Positions 13,503 to 21,330 of a stretch of 23,073 nucleotides of DNA are shown one piece after another (within the stretch, counting starts at the first letter, position 1; every line of letters starts with the position of its first letter). The position numbers and the translations under genes are program-made. The DNA lies in contig DASZWY010000179.1 of NCBI GenBank assembly GCA_035546135.1, positions 1-23,073 of the forward strand, given 5' to 3'. The notes beneath the pieces were generated by a model. The model was not told where the DNA came from. It worked only from the letters and a program-made list of their open reading frames with translations, and ran no database searches. The stretch comes from JABDGR01 sp035546135. Its GTDB lineage: Bacteria; Verrucomicrobiota; Verrucomicrobiia; Opitutales; JABDGR01.

Positions 13503-15329
13503 CTACTTCACGCTCGGTGAGGCGGCCTGGTTGTTTGCCCCCGTGGTGGCCGGCAAGAGCGGCGCGGCGTCATCAGTGTCCACCACAAAACGAAAACCGG
13601 TGAAGGCATTGCGGCTGGAAATGGCCAGCTCGGCCGGCGCGGCGGTCCGCAATCCTTCGGCGGCAGACTGCACGTTGCCGCCCGCGGCGGGCGCCATGTC
13701 ATCGTCGTAATCGCCGGGGCGCTCCAGCCATTCGGCGACATTGCCCAGCAGGTCGTGGAAACCGTTCGCATTGGCGGCCTTGGTGGCGACCGCCTGGGTT
13801 TTGCCGCCGGCATTGTCGGCGTTCCAACTGGCGCCACCGAGATCCACTTTGTCGGTCACGCCCAGCGCCAGGCGAAAATCATCTTGAGTGGGCAGGCGGA
13901 CCGGCCGCTCCAAAATCCACCCCAGGCGCTGGCAAAACTTTTCCGCCTCGTTCCAGTTCACCGAATCCACCGGCAGGGTCGGACCCGCGTTGCGGCTCGG
14001 GTTGCCGCCCGCCACCGCCTGGTAGAGCGCCTGCGTGACTTCCTGCTTGTCCATCAGGTAACGCGTCTGGCCCGGCAGCGGTTGCAACAGGCCGTAGACC
14101 TGTTCCTGGATGGCCGCGAGGTCCGCGCGCTTGTAATAAAGATATTCGAGCCGCTCGAGCAGGCGGTCGTCAATCAGCTTGCTGTGGGGGAAGGTATCGT
14201 GGAAACGGGCGGCCTTTTGCTGGATTACCGCAATGGCGTCGGCCGCGTGGTCGGTGCGGCGGTGGCGCAAATCATCGAGCAGCGTCGCCGCCTGCGCGAG
14301 AATTTCATTGGCCAGCGGGCGGCTCAGCGCCGTCTGCCGCATGTCTTCCAGCGAAGTGGCAAACGCCGTGTCGGCGGCAAAACGCGACTGGGGAAAGTTC
14401 GCGCTGAGCTGGCCCTGCTGCCGCTCGGCGTCCTGGTAAAGCGCGGCGGCCTTGTCGAAATTCCCCGTGGCCTCGGCCGCATGCGCGTCGGCGACGAGCT
14501 GCATGATCTTCTGGTGCTGCGGCAGCGATTGCAGCGCCGTCACCTGGTCGCTCAGGCTTTTCAGGCGCCCCGAGCTGGCGAAACTCTGCTCCGGAAATTC
14601 GCGGTTGATGCGCTGTTGCAGCTCCAACGCGTGCTGGAAATTGGTCAGCGCGGTGGCCCAGTCCTGCTTGAGCACCGCGGCATTCGCCTTGGCTTCGGCG
14701 GCGGTGCTTTCCTCGTAGATGGGCCGGCTGGTCAGGTATTGCAATTTGATTTGCAGCACGGTGAGGCGGCCTGGCGCGCGGCTGTATTTGCTGTGTGAAA
14801 ATTCGTTCAGGATGCGGTTCTCGAGCTCCTCGGCCTCACGGTAGAGTTTGCGGGCGCCTTCGAGGTCGCCGGCATTTTCCAATTTGGCCGCCTCGGCTTC
14901 GTCCGTCGAACTTTGCTCGTACAGCGGCTTGGCCTCATAGGTCTCGAGCGTTTCGGTCAGCGCCGTCAAGCGGTCGCTGCCCTGCTGGGATATGTGGGTC
15001 TGCTCGATATAGGCGACTTCCAGCCGCAGCGCTTCGCGCAGGTTTTCGATGTCCGCGGAGGTGATGTCCCGCATTTTCTCGGCCTCGTGGAAATCGTGTT
15101 CCAGCGCCAGGCTCTTGTCATGCATGGCCGCGACATTTGCCGGAATGTTTTTCACCGGCGTGTCCATGTCCTTCCAGCCGACTTTGCGGGGCTGGCTCAG
15201 GGTGATGGCCCAGGCCCCGCCCAAAATCGCCGCAATGACGGCCAGGACGCCCAGAATCTTGAGCACCTTGTTCCACTTTTCCGGATCGCCATGGTAGCGG
15301 TATGAACTTTTGCGGCGCTTTTTGAACAT
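13503..15329 (-). CDS. Membrane-anchored repeat protein with divergent formylglycine-generating-enzyme-like C-terminal domain
   Basis: This 608-aa protein begins with a basic cytoplasmic tail and one membrane helix (residues 22-44, ending GGAWAITL). The rest is probably periplasmic. Residues 65-400 are helical and contain about four to five copies of a 67-68 residue repeat. The copies carry a pattern like FP.S.F....RL..L and end in short KP, RP or LP breaks at about 135, 203, 270 and 337. Residues 425-583 resemble the SUMF1/FGE-sulfatase fold (MDKQEVTQALYQAVAGGNPS, PVDSVNWNEAEKFCQRLG, RLPTQDDFRLA, GLLGNVAEW-like HDLLGNVAEWLE, GFRFVV). The catalytic cysteine pair is missing, so it is probably a binding or scaffolding version. 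A single promoter at 15420-15448 serves it. Confidence 0.8.
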   Translation of the reverse strand: MFKKRRKSSYRYHGDPEKWNKVLKILGVLAVIAAILGGAWAITLSQPRKVGWKDMDTPVKNIPANVAAMHDKSLALEHDFHEAEKMRDITSADIENLREALRLEVAYIEQTHISQQGSDRLTALTETLETYEAKPLYEQSSTDEAEAAKLENAGDLEGARKLYREAEELENRILNEFSHSKYSRAPGRLTVLQIKLQYLTSRPIYEESTAAEAKANAAVLKQDWATALTNFQHALELQQRINREFPEQSFASSGRLKSLSDQVTALQSLPQHQKIMQLVADAHAAEATGNFDKAAALYQDAERQQGQLSANFPQSRFAADTAFATSLEDMRQTALSRPLANEILAQAATLLDDLRHRRTDHAADAIAVIQQKAARFHDTFPHSKLIDDRLLERLEYLYYKRADLAAIQEQVYGLLQPLPGQTRYLMDKQEVTQALYQAVAGGNPSRNAGPTLPVDSVNWNEAEKFCQRLGWILERPVRLPTQDDFRLALGVTDKVDLGGASWNADNAGGKTQAVATKAANANGFHDLLGNVAEWLERPGDYDDDMAPAAGGNVQSAAEGLRTAAPAELAISSRNAFTGFRFVVDTDDAAPLLPATTGANNQAASPSVK

Positions 15330-15419
15330 GCAGCTCGGGTAAAAGGAGGGTCGGGCGGCCCGGCGCGGTTACCGGCAGCCCCTGCCGCCTATAGACCCGC
15401 GCACGCAGCCAAAGTTCTG

Positions 15420-15448
15420 TAATTACCCGTCCCCCTTGGCAGAGTCAA
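15420..15448 (-). promoter_or_regulatory. Sigma-70-like promoter of the FGE-like repeat protein gene
   Basis: Read on the minus strand, TTGACT (15448-15443), a 17-base spacer and TAATTA (15425-15420) form one of the best housekeeping-type promoters in the window. The predicted transcription start is near 15413, leaving a G+C-rich 5' untranslated region of about 84 bases. It lies 38 bases beyond the end of ptsI, so the downstream gene need not depend on ptsI transcription. Confidence 0.65.
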
Positions 15449-15450
15449 TC

Positions 15451-15468
15451 AAAGGCCGGTTTCGGCCC
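15451..15468 (-). terminator. Possible terminator of ptsI
   Basis: On the minus strand GGCCG-AAAC-CGGCC is followed by TTT, 18 bases after the ptsI stop. The stem is short (5 bp, G+C only) and the T-run only three long. It is therefore a weak Rho-independent candidate, but it is well placed between ptsI and the next promoter. Confidence 0.4.
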
Positions 15469-15486
15469 TCAGATTCCTCCGGGGCC

Positions 15487-17280
15487 TTAGCCGCCCGGTT
15501 CCGCCACGTCAGGCCGGGCCAGGCTGCCCATGTGGTCGAGGTAGAACTTGCGCAGCAGCGCGAGCGTCTTTTTCGGGTCCGACTGCTGCAGCACCTTCGC
15601 CGCGAGCGACTGGGCCTCGTCAAGCCGCACGTTGCGCAGCAGGTATTTCACGTCCGGCAGCCCGGCGGGCGCGATGCTCAGGTCGTCGGCGCCGAGGCCG
15701 AGAAAGATGGGCGTGAAGAGCGGGTCGCCGCCCATTTCGCCGCAGATGCTCGTGGTGAGCTTGTGCTGGCGCGCGGTGGTGATGATGTGCTGGATGGCGC
15801 GCAGCACCGCCGGGTGCGCCGGCTCATACAGATGCGAAACGCGGTCGTTCACCCGGTCCACCGCCAGCAGGTATTGGATGAGGTCGTTGGTGCCGATGCT
15901 GAAAAATGAGCAATGCGGCGCGAGCTGGTCCGCCGTCCATGCCGCGCTGGGGATTTCAATCATGCTGCCCACGGCGATGCTTTTGTCGAAGTCCTCCTTG
16001 CGCGCGCGCAGCTCGTCCTTGGCCTGTTCGAGCAGCAGGTTTGCCTGCACCAGCTCCTGCAGCCCGCTGATCATCGGGTACATGATGCGCACCGGCCCAA
16101 ACGCGCTCGCCCGCAGGATCGCGCGCAACTGCTCGCGGAACATGTCCGGATGGTCAAGGCAGTAGCGGATGGCGCGGAAACCCATGAACGGGTTGTCCTC
16201 GTGGTGCGTGATGTGCGAGGTGCTCGTGCGCTTGTCGCCGCCGAGGTCGAGCGTGCGGATGATGACGGGCCGCGGCGCCATCGCCGTGGCCACCGCCTTG
16301 TAGGCCTGAAATTGCTCTTCCTCGGTCGGAAAACTGTCGCGGCGGATGAACAGGCCCTCGGTCCGGTAAAGCCCCACGCCTTCCGCGCCGTAGCGCAGCA
16401 CGTCCTCAATGTCCTCCGGCCCGGCGATGTTCGCCATCAGGCTCAACGGCTGCCCGTCGCGCGATTCGCAGGGCTGGGAGATGACGGCCTCGATGGCCTG
16501 GCGGATGTCGCGCTGGCGTTGCTCGATGCGTCCGTAGCGGAACAGCGTCTGGTCGCTCGGGTTGATGATAAGCAGGCCTTCGTAGCCGTCCACCAGCACG
16601 CGGTCGCCGTTTTCGAGCCGGCCCGTCGCGTCGTGCAGGCTCACCACCGCCGGCACGCCCAGCGAGCGCGCCATGATGACCGCATGGCTCGTGCGGCTGC
16701 CCGTGTCCGTCGCCATCGCCAGCACGCTGTGCCGGTCCATGCTCGCCGTTTCCGAGGGCGACAAATCCCGCGCGATGATGACGCGCTGCCCGCCCAACCG
16801 CGACAGCGATGCCGCCGAGTGCCCGAGCAACTGGTGCAGGACGCGCCGCGCCACATCGCGGATGTCCGCCGCGCGCTCGCGCAGATACTCGTCCTCCATT
16901 TTTTCAAAAGCATCAATGTAGCGCTGGGCGGCGAGGTGGAAGCAATAGTCCACGTTGTAGCCCTTTTCCTTCAGCGCCTGGATGGTCTCCTCAATCAGCG
17001 CATTGTCCTCCAGCACCAGCAGATGCGCGTCAAGGATGCGGGCCTCGTTTTCGCCCAGCGTCGTCGCCACCTGGTTGCGCAGCTTGGAAATCTGCGCCCG
17101 CGTCGCCGTCAGCGCCTGTTCAAAGCGGCGGATTTCCGCCGGGCGGCGCGCTTCCTCGACTTCATAGACCGGAATCTCCAACTCCTTTTGCAGAAACACA
17201 AACGCCGGGCCGTGTGCCACACCGGGTGAGGCGGGCACGCCTTGCAGGACAATTTCTTCTTTCGTTAGCGGATCAGGCAT
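15487..17280 (-). CDS. ptsI: PTS enzyme I (phosphoenolpyruvate-protein phosphotransferase)
   Basis: This 597-aa enzyme takes phosphate from phosphoenolpyruvate and passes it to HPr, at the head of the sugar or nitrogen-type phosphotransferase system. The N-terminal part has the HPr-binding helices. The phospho-histidine is H199 in TDTGSRTSHAVIMARSLGVP. The PEP-binding barrel shows GVGLYRTEGLF, IIRTLDLGGDKR, FFSIGTNDLIQY and the catalytic Cys513 in SICGEMGGDP. The length is normal for classic enzyme I, with no GAF domain as in PtsP. I chose ATG at 17280 (MPDPLTKEEI), because an upstream ATG at 17313 adds residues that do not match the family. No HPr or EII gene is next to it. Confidence 0.94.
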   Translation of the reverse strand: MPDPLTKEEIVLQGVPASPGVAHGPAFVFLQKELEIPVYEVEEARRPAEIRRFEQALTATRAQISKLRNQVATTLGENEARILDAHLLVLEDNALIEETIQALKEKGYNVDYCFHLAAQRYIDAFEKMEDEYLRERAADIRDVARRVLHQLLGHSAASLSRLGGQRVIIARDLSPSETASMDRHSVLAMATDTGSRTSHAVIMARSLGVPAVVSLHDATGRLENGDRVLVDGYEGLLIINPSDQTLFRYGRIEQRQRDIRQAIEAVISQPCESRDGQPLSLMANIAGPEDIEDVLRYGAEGVGLYRTEGLFIRRDSFPTEEEQFQAYKAVATAMAPRPVIIRTLDLGGDKRTSTSHITHHEDNPFMGFRAIRYCLDHPDMFREQLRAILRASAFGPVRIMYPMISGLQELVQANLLLEQAKDELRARKEDFDKSIAVGSMIEIPSAAWTADQLAPHCSFFSIGTNDLIQYLLAVDRVNDRVSHLYEPAHPAVLRAIQHIITTARQHKLTTSICGEMGGDPLFTPIFLGLGADDLSIAPAGLPDVKYLLRNVRLDEAQSLAAKVLQQSDPKKTLALLRKFYLDHMGSLARPDVAEPGG

Positions 17281-17425
17281 CGCGTGGCGGGGGTAGGCCA
17301 GCTCCTCAAACAACCGCGATTCCCCTCCCGGCGCAAGCCTGAATCAACGGGAATCTCCTGATGGCCGCGAATTTACACGATTGTGACCGGGTCATTTCCT
17401 CAGTTGCATGGTCCGCGACACAGGA

Positions 17426-17454
17426 TTGACGCGCACCCCCTTTCCCGGCATTAA
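17426..17454 (+). promoter_or_regulatory. Probable pyrH promoter
   Basis: TTGACG (17426-17431) and CATTAA (17449-17454) are separated by 17 bases. The start of transcription would fall about 5 bases before the pyrH ATG, so a near-leaderless message is again predicted, as for arsR. The -10 box is only a moderate match. Confidence 0.45.
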
Positions 17455-17465
17455 CCTCCCTTTGC

Positions 17466-18206
17466 ATGAAGCCTGCTTCCGCCCGCGCGCAACCCAAGCC
17501 CAAATACCGCCGCATTGTCCTCAAGCTCAGCGGCGAGGCGTTGAAAAATTCCGCCAGCGGCGACCCGATTGACGGCGAAATCCTCGCCGAAATCTCCCGC
17601 CAGCTCAAGGAGGTCCACGACCTCGGCGTGCAAGTGGGCGTCGTGGTCGGCGGGGGCAATATCTTTCGCGGCCTCCAGGGCTCCGAACAAGGCACCGACC
17701 GCGCCACCGGCGACTACATGGGCATGCTCGCCACCGTCATCAACGGCCTCGCGCTCATGAACGGCCTTGAAAAACTCGGCGTCGAAGTCCGCGTCATGAC
17801 CGCCATCCCGATGGACAAGGTCGCCGAGCCCTACATCCTGCGCCGCGCCATCACCCACCTCGAGCGCGGCCGCATCGTCATCTTCGTCGCCGGCACCGGC
17901 AATCCCTATTTCTCCACCGACACCACCGCCGCGCTCCGCGCCTCCGAAATCGGCGCTCAAATCCTCATGAAGGCCACCCAGGTCGACGGCATCTACGACA
18001 AGGATCCGAAAAAATTCCCCAACGCCAAGAAATACGCCACCCTGTCCTACCTCGATGCCCTGCGCCAGCGCCTCAACGTCATGGACTCCGCCGCCTTCTC
18101 CCTCTGCCTCGACAACCAAATCCCCATCCTCGTCTTCAACCTCGGCGACCTCGGCGGCATCCGCAAGGCCGTCCTCGGCCAAAGCACCGGCACGATGGTG
18201 AAATAA
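17466..18206 (+). CDS. pyrH: UMP kinase
   Basis: This 246-aa enzyme phosphorylates UMP to UDP in pyrimidine nucleotide synthesis. Family signatures run through the protein: the phosphate-binding start RIVLKLSGEAL, VVVGGGNIFRG, DYMGMLATVINGLAL, IFVAGTGNPYFSTDTTAALR, ATQVDGIYDKDPKK and the end VFNLGDLGGIRKAVLGQ. It has the amino-acid-kinase fold and acts as a hexamer in other bacteria. About 13 basic residues precede the core, slightly longer than E. coli PyrH. In many genomes pyrH is directly before frr, as here, linking nucleotide supply with translation genes. The 171-base gap to frr holds low-complexity repeats. Confidence 0.96.
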   Translation: MKPASARAQPKPKYRRIVLKLSGEALKNSASGDPIDGEILAEISRQLKEVHDLGVQVGVVVGGGNIFRGLQGSEQGTDRATGDYMGMLATVINGLALMNGLEKLGVEVRVMTAIPMDKVAEPYILRRAITHLERGRIVIFVAGTGNPYFSTDTTAALRASEIGAQILMKATQVDGIYDKDPKKFPNAKKYATLSYLDALRQRLNVMDSAAFSLCLDNQIPILVFNLGDLGGIRKAVLGQSTGTMVK

Positions 18207-18370
18207 AAAATTAAGAATTAAAAAGGAAAAATTAAAAATTGCCCTCGCCCGGCATTGCTTGGCCACCCCTGCTGACATTAAGTCCGGCTCATTCAACTTT
18301 TATTCCCATCCCGAACTGTGGCGTCATCCGCCATTTTTACTTCTGCCTTTCTGATTTTTCATTCTTACTT
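18207..18370. repeat. AT-rich low-complexity inverted repeat between pyrH and frr
   Basis: Directly after the pyrH stop, 18207-18241 consists of A-rich units such as TTAAGAATTAAAAA and AAAATTAAAAATTG. Just before frr, 18332-18370 is T-rich (CCATTTTTAC, TGATTTTTCATTCTTAC). Read on the other strand it resembles the first arm (AGTAAGAATGAAAAA). The two arms enclose about 90 G+C-richer bases. The match is imperfect. The composition is unlike the surrounding coding DNA, and the layout resembles the next intergenic region. Confidence 0.55.
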
Positions 18371-18377
18371 CCGCTTT

Positions 18378-18938
18378 ATGGACCCTAAAAAAACCCTCAC
18401 CGACGCCCGCGCCGCCATGGCCAAGGCCGTTGAACATACCCTCCACGAATTCTCCTCGCTGCACACCGGCAAGGCCTCGCCCGTCATGGTCGAGTCCGTC
18501 CTCGTGCAGGCCTATGGCAGCACCGTGCGCCTCAAGGAAGTCGCCGCCATCACCACGCCCGACGCCCGCACCATCCAGATCCAGCCTTGGGACAAGGGCG
18601 TCCTGCGCGATGTCGAGAAGGCCCTTCAAGTCGCCAAGCTGGGCTTCAATCCGCTTGTGCAGGGCGACATCATCCGCTGCCCGCTGCCCGAACTTTCCCG
18701 CGAGCGCCGCCAGGAACTCGCCAAGGTCTGCCACACCCACGCCGAGGAGGGCCGCGTCCGCATCCGCACCATTCGCCGCGAGGCCAACGACGCGCTCAAG
18801 AAAGCCAAGTCCGCCGGCGCCATCACCGAGGACGACCTCAAGCGCTACGAGAAAGACGTCCAGACCGAGCACGACAAATTCATCGCCGACGTCAACAAGC
18901 ACCTCGCGGCCAAAGAAGCGGAATTGATGAAGGTCTGA
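18378..18938 (+). CDS. frr: Ribosome recycling factor
   Basis: This 186-aa protein has the usual length and the three-helix bundle of RRF. It acts with EF-G to split post-termination ribosomes. Visible signatures are FSSLHTGKASPVMVESVLVQ (core helix and hinge), VAAITTPDARTIQIQPWDKG and NPLVQGDIIRCPLPELSRER. The C-terminal helix is RREANDALKKAKSAGAITED and on through the basic end. The ATG at 18378 is chosen because an upstream in-frame start would add a phenylalanine-rich stretch translated from the repeat. No Shine-Dalgarno sequence is visible. An inverted low-complexity repeat lies on each side of the gene. Confidence 0.95.
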   Translation: MDPKKTLTDARAAMAKAVEHTLHEFSSLHTGKASPVMVESVLVQAYGSTVRLKEVAAITTPDARTIQIQPWDKGVLRDVEKALQVAKLGFNPLVQGDIIRCPLPELSRERRQELAKVCHTHAEEGRVRIRTIRREANDALKKAKSAGAITEDDLKRYEKDVQTEHDKFIADVNKHLAAKEAELMKV

Positions 18939-18949
18939 GCCGCGGATTG

Positions 18950-19067
18950 ATTGTTGGATTGTTCGATTGTTAAATTGTTGAATGCCTCGGAATGCTTCCT
19001 GGCTCCCGTTGTCGGCAATCTTGCTCTCTCGCAATTCAGCAATAGAACAATTCAACAATGGAACAAC
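18950..19067. repeat. Paired octamer-repeat arms between frr and proB
   Basis: The left arm, 18950-18981, is four tandem copies of the 8-base unit ATTGTTNN. The right arm, 19036-19067, is four copies of the same unit in opposite orientation (NNAACAAT, with one or two changes). About 24 of 28 aligned bases are complementary between arms, and 54 bases separate them. The structure starts 11 bases after the frr stop. Its right arm contains the proB start codon, so the first residues of ProB (MEQL) are read from repeat sequence. It could be a dispersed palindromic or mobile-element-derived repeat. Confidence 0.75.
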
Positions 19068-20164
19068 TTCGGAACCGCGTTCGCCGCGTCGTGCTGAAAA
19101 TCGGCACCGGCGTCCTCACGTCCGGCGTCGGCCAGTTGGACACGGCGAAAATCGTCGCGCTCGGGCGCGAAGTCGCCGGGCTGCGCCAGGCGGGCCTCGA
19201 GGTCATGATTGTCAGCTCCGGCGCCGTCGGCCTCGGCATGGGCAAGCTCGGCCTCGCCAAGCGCCCATCCAAGCTGACCTCGGTGCAAAAATGCGCCGCC
19301 GTCGGCCAAAGCATCCTCATCGACACCTGGCAGCGCGCTTTCACCCCCTTCGGCCTCACCGTCGCGCAACTCCTCTACACCCGCGACAATCTCGGCCCGC
19401 GCGGCCCGCACCTCGCCGTCAAGGCGCTCCTCGATGAGCTGCTTGAAGATGGCCTCGTGCCCATCATTAACGAGAACGACTCCGTCAGCACCGACGAATT
19501 GAAGTTTGGCGACAACGACACCCTTTCCGCCCTCGTCGCCAGCCTTGCCGGGGCGGATTTGCTCATCCTCCTCTCCACCGCCCCCGGCCTCGTGGACCGC
19601 CAGGGCACCGGGCAAATCATCCCCGTCGTCGAGAAAATCACCCCCGCCATCGAGGCGCTCGCTGGGGGCACCGACAGCGAGACCGCCGTGGGCGGCATGG
19701 TCAGCAAGCTTGCCGCGGTGAAAATCGCCGCGCGTTCCGGCTGCGGCGTCATCATCGCCAGCGGTGAGAACCCCGCCATCCTGCCGCGCCTGCTCGCCGG
19801 CGAAGGCGCGGGCACGTTTTTCGTCCCCGAGAAAATTCCCCTCGAGGCCCGCAAGCGCTGGCTCGCCTGGTTCCAGCATCCCGCCGGCAGCGTGCGCGTG
19901 GACGCCGGCGCCGAGCGCGCCTTGCGCGAAAAAGGCTCCAGCCTCCTCGCCAAGGGCGTGACGTATGTGGACGGCACCTTTGAGGTCGGCGACGTCGTCG
20001 CCATCCTCGGCCCCGAAGGCCGCCCTGTCGCCCGCGGCGTCGCCCAATTCAGCGCCGCCGACGCCCGCGCCATCGCCGGCCAAAACAGCGCCGCCATCGC
20101 CCAAAAATTCCCCGGCCGCAAGCGCCTCGAACTCATCCACCGCGACTCGCTCGTGGTGTTGTAA
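19058..20164 (+). CDS. proB: Glutamate 5-kinase with PUA domain
   Basis: This 368-aa enzyme catalyses the first step of proline synthesis, ATP-dependent phosphorylation of glutamate. The kinase domain shows VVLKIGTGVLTSG, VMIVSSGAVGLGMGKLGL, PIINENDSVSTDEL, FGDNDTLSALVA and GGMVSKLAAVKIAARSGCGV. The last 90 residues form the PUA domain (GSVRVDAGAERALREKGSSL, VARGVAQFSAADARAIAG). The length agrees with E. coli ProB (367 aa). The ATG lies inside the octamer repeat at 19058, and a start within the next few codons is not available, so the assignment is reasonable. proA is not in the window. The stop is followed 3 bases later by a low-G+C gene. Confidence 0.95.
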   Translation: MEQLRNRVRRVVLKIGTGVLTSGVGQLDTAKIVALGREVAGLRQAGLEVMIVSSGAVGLGMGKLGLAKRPSKLTSVQKCAAVGQSILIDTWQRAFTPFGLTVAQLLYTRDNLGPRGPHLAVKALLDELLEDGLVPIINENDSVSTDELKFGDNDTLSALVASLAGADLLILLSTAPGLVDRQGTGQIIPVVEKITPAIEALAGGTDSETAVGGMVSKLAAVKIAARSGCGVIIASGENPAILPRLLAGEGAGTFFVPEKIPLEARKRWLAWFQHPAGSVRVDAGAERALREKGSSLLAKGVTYVDGTFEVGDVVAILGPEGRPVARGVAQFSAADARAIAGQNSAAIAQKFPGRKRLELIHRDSLVVL

Positions 20165-20167
20165 GTC

Positions 20168-21082
20168 ATGTTTTCAAATGTCTCAAGCATGGTGGTTTTC
20201 GAGATAATTCTGGGCGTTTATTCCTTGGCTTTTGGTGGCATTCCGCTCCTGTATTTTAAATGGGAAAATCAACGAAGGCCCAAACAGCCTATTACTGAAA
20301 AATTGCTGCGGGGGCCGGGCGAGCATGCACGCGAGGAATTTGCAAAGCTTGAAGACAAGTTTCTTGATGCCTATGCGCAGTGGATCATGGTTTTCCTTTT
20401 ATTTGTCGGGCTGATGCCTATCCTCGTGCGACTTTTGCCATCGCCATGGCAAATCGCGGCTTTGATAATTTCAGCGGTGTTCTTAGCCGGTTGGATGGGC
20501 CGCTTCTTGTTCAGCGTCTATGAAAGGTTTCAGGAGGCTCGCAACTATCGACTCGGTTACTTCGGTGAGCGGCTGGTAGCCGAACAATTGGATCCGCTGC
20601 GCGAACGTGGTTACCGGATTTTTCATGATGTGCCATGTACGCGGAAGGGCCGGCCCTTTAACATAGATCACGTGGTTGTATCGCGGTTGGGCATTTACGC
20701 CATCGAAACTAAGACTCGCCGAAAAAATGACCATCAGGCCAATCGAAACGCACCGCGCAATGTCATTGTCTATGATGGGGAGCAAATTGCCCTCCCTGAT
20801 TGGGCGGGCACTGACTACTTGGATCAAGCGCAGGGCAATGGCTCTTGGTTGGAATCTCATTTGCGGGAGGAATTAGGGTTGAATGTAAAAGTACTGCCTA
20901 TTTTGACCTTTCCCTTTTGGTGGGTGGAAGGCGGAAATTCAACGCCCAACAAAGTTCTCGTCTGTAATCCAGGACAATTGCACGGGCTCATACCGGCTAA
21001 GCCAACCGCCCGGTTGTCAGACCGTGATTTTGACTCAATTGTCCGAGTGCTCGATAAGCTATGCCGAAAAGTTGAGTATTAG
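20168..21082 (+). CDS. Membrane-associated NERD-domain (nuclease-related) protein
   Basis: This 304-aa protein has three probable membrane helices (about residues 8-31, 70-91 and 96-116). A NERD domain from about residue 127 follows. Its core is YRLGYFGERLVAEQLDPL (E134) and IDHVVVSRLGIYAIETKTRR, with D167, E180 and K182 in the D...ExK arrangement of restriction-endonuclease-like folds. NERD proteins are predicted to process nucleic acid, but few have been tested. G+C content is visibly lower, close to half, than in proB or the following oxidoreductase, and codon use is less biased to C or G endings. That suggests recent acquisition. It starts 3 bases after proB. Met at residue 8 (20189) is a possible alternative start. 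Confidence 0.82.
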   Translation: MFSNVSSMVVFEIILGVYSLAFGGIPLLYFKWENQRRPKQPITEKLLRGPGEHAREEFAKLEDKFLDAYAQWIMVFLLFVGLMPILVRLLPSPWQIAALIISAVFLAGWMGRFLFSVYERFQEARNYRLGYFGERLVAEQLDPLRERGYRIFHDVPCTRKGRPFNIDHVVVSRLGIYAIETKTRRKNDHQANRNAPRNVIVYDGEQIALPDWAGTDYLDQAQGNGSWLESHLREELGLNVKVLPILTFPFWWVEGGNSTPNKVLVCNPGQLHGLIPAKPTARLSDRDFDSIVRVLDKLCRKVEY

Positions 21083-21126
21083 CTTCGCCTTGACCGGATA
21101 TGTTTCGGCGAGTAACTTATTGGTCG

Positions 21127-21330
21127 ATGACCGCCACGGCGCTTTTAGACTTGAAGCAGCGGCTGAACCGGCTTTCCGAAAGCGAACGCCGGCAAATCTC
21201 CGCCTATATCATCCGTTTGGGGCAGGAAACCGCGGCGTGGAAGAAGGAAACGGCCCGGCGGCTGGACGAAATGGCCGCAGGCAAGAAAACTAGCGTGGCC
21301 AAACTCCGCCGGCAGCTCGGCCATGCCTGA
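21127..21330 (+). CDS. Antitoxin of a type II toxin-antitoxin pair
   Basis: This 67-aa helical, charged protein is made of a first helix (ALLDLKQRLNRLSESERRQI), a second (SAYIIRLGQETAAWKKETAR) and a basic tail. Its size, charge and 8-base overlap with the next gene (21323-21330) are typical of an antitoxin preceding its toxin. I chose ATG 21127 because the upstream frame is AT-rich and unlike a protein. The family name is not certain. No DNA-binding fold is obvious, so any autorepression would rely on a short ribbon or helix. Confidence 0.65.
   Translation: MTATALLDLKQRLNRLSESERRQISAYIIRLGQETAAWKKETARRLDEMAAGKKTSVAKLRRQLGHA

Noticed and set aside
15913..17229. 438-codon open frame on the plus strand across ptsI
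   Set aside because: The translation is dominated by Arg, Ala and His with no family signature, while the opposite strand encodes complete enzyme I.
17384..17394. 11-base palindrome TGACC-G-GGTCA in the ptsI/pyrH gap
   Set aside because: It is short, has no partner elsewhere in the window and is not clearly placed relative to either promoter.
18950..19067. Octamer repeats read as a CRISPR array
   Set aside because: Units are contiguous 8-mers without spacers, in two opposed arms, and no cas genes are present.
19052..20140. 362-codon minus-strand frame over proB
   Set aside because: ProB on the plus strand has all the kinase and PUA signatures; the reverse frame is compositional.
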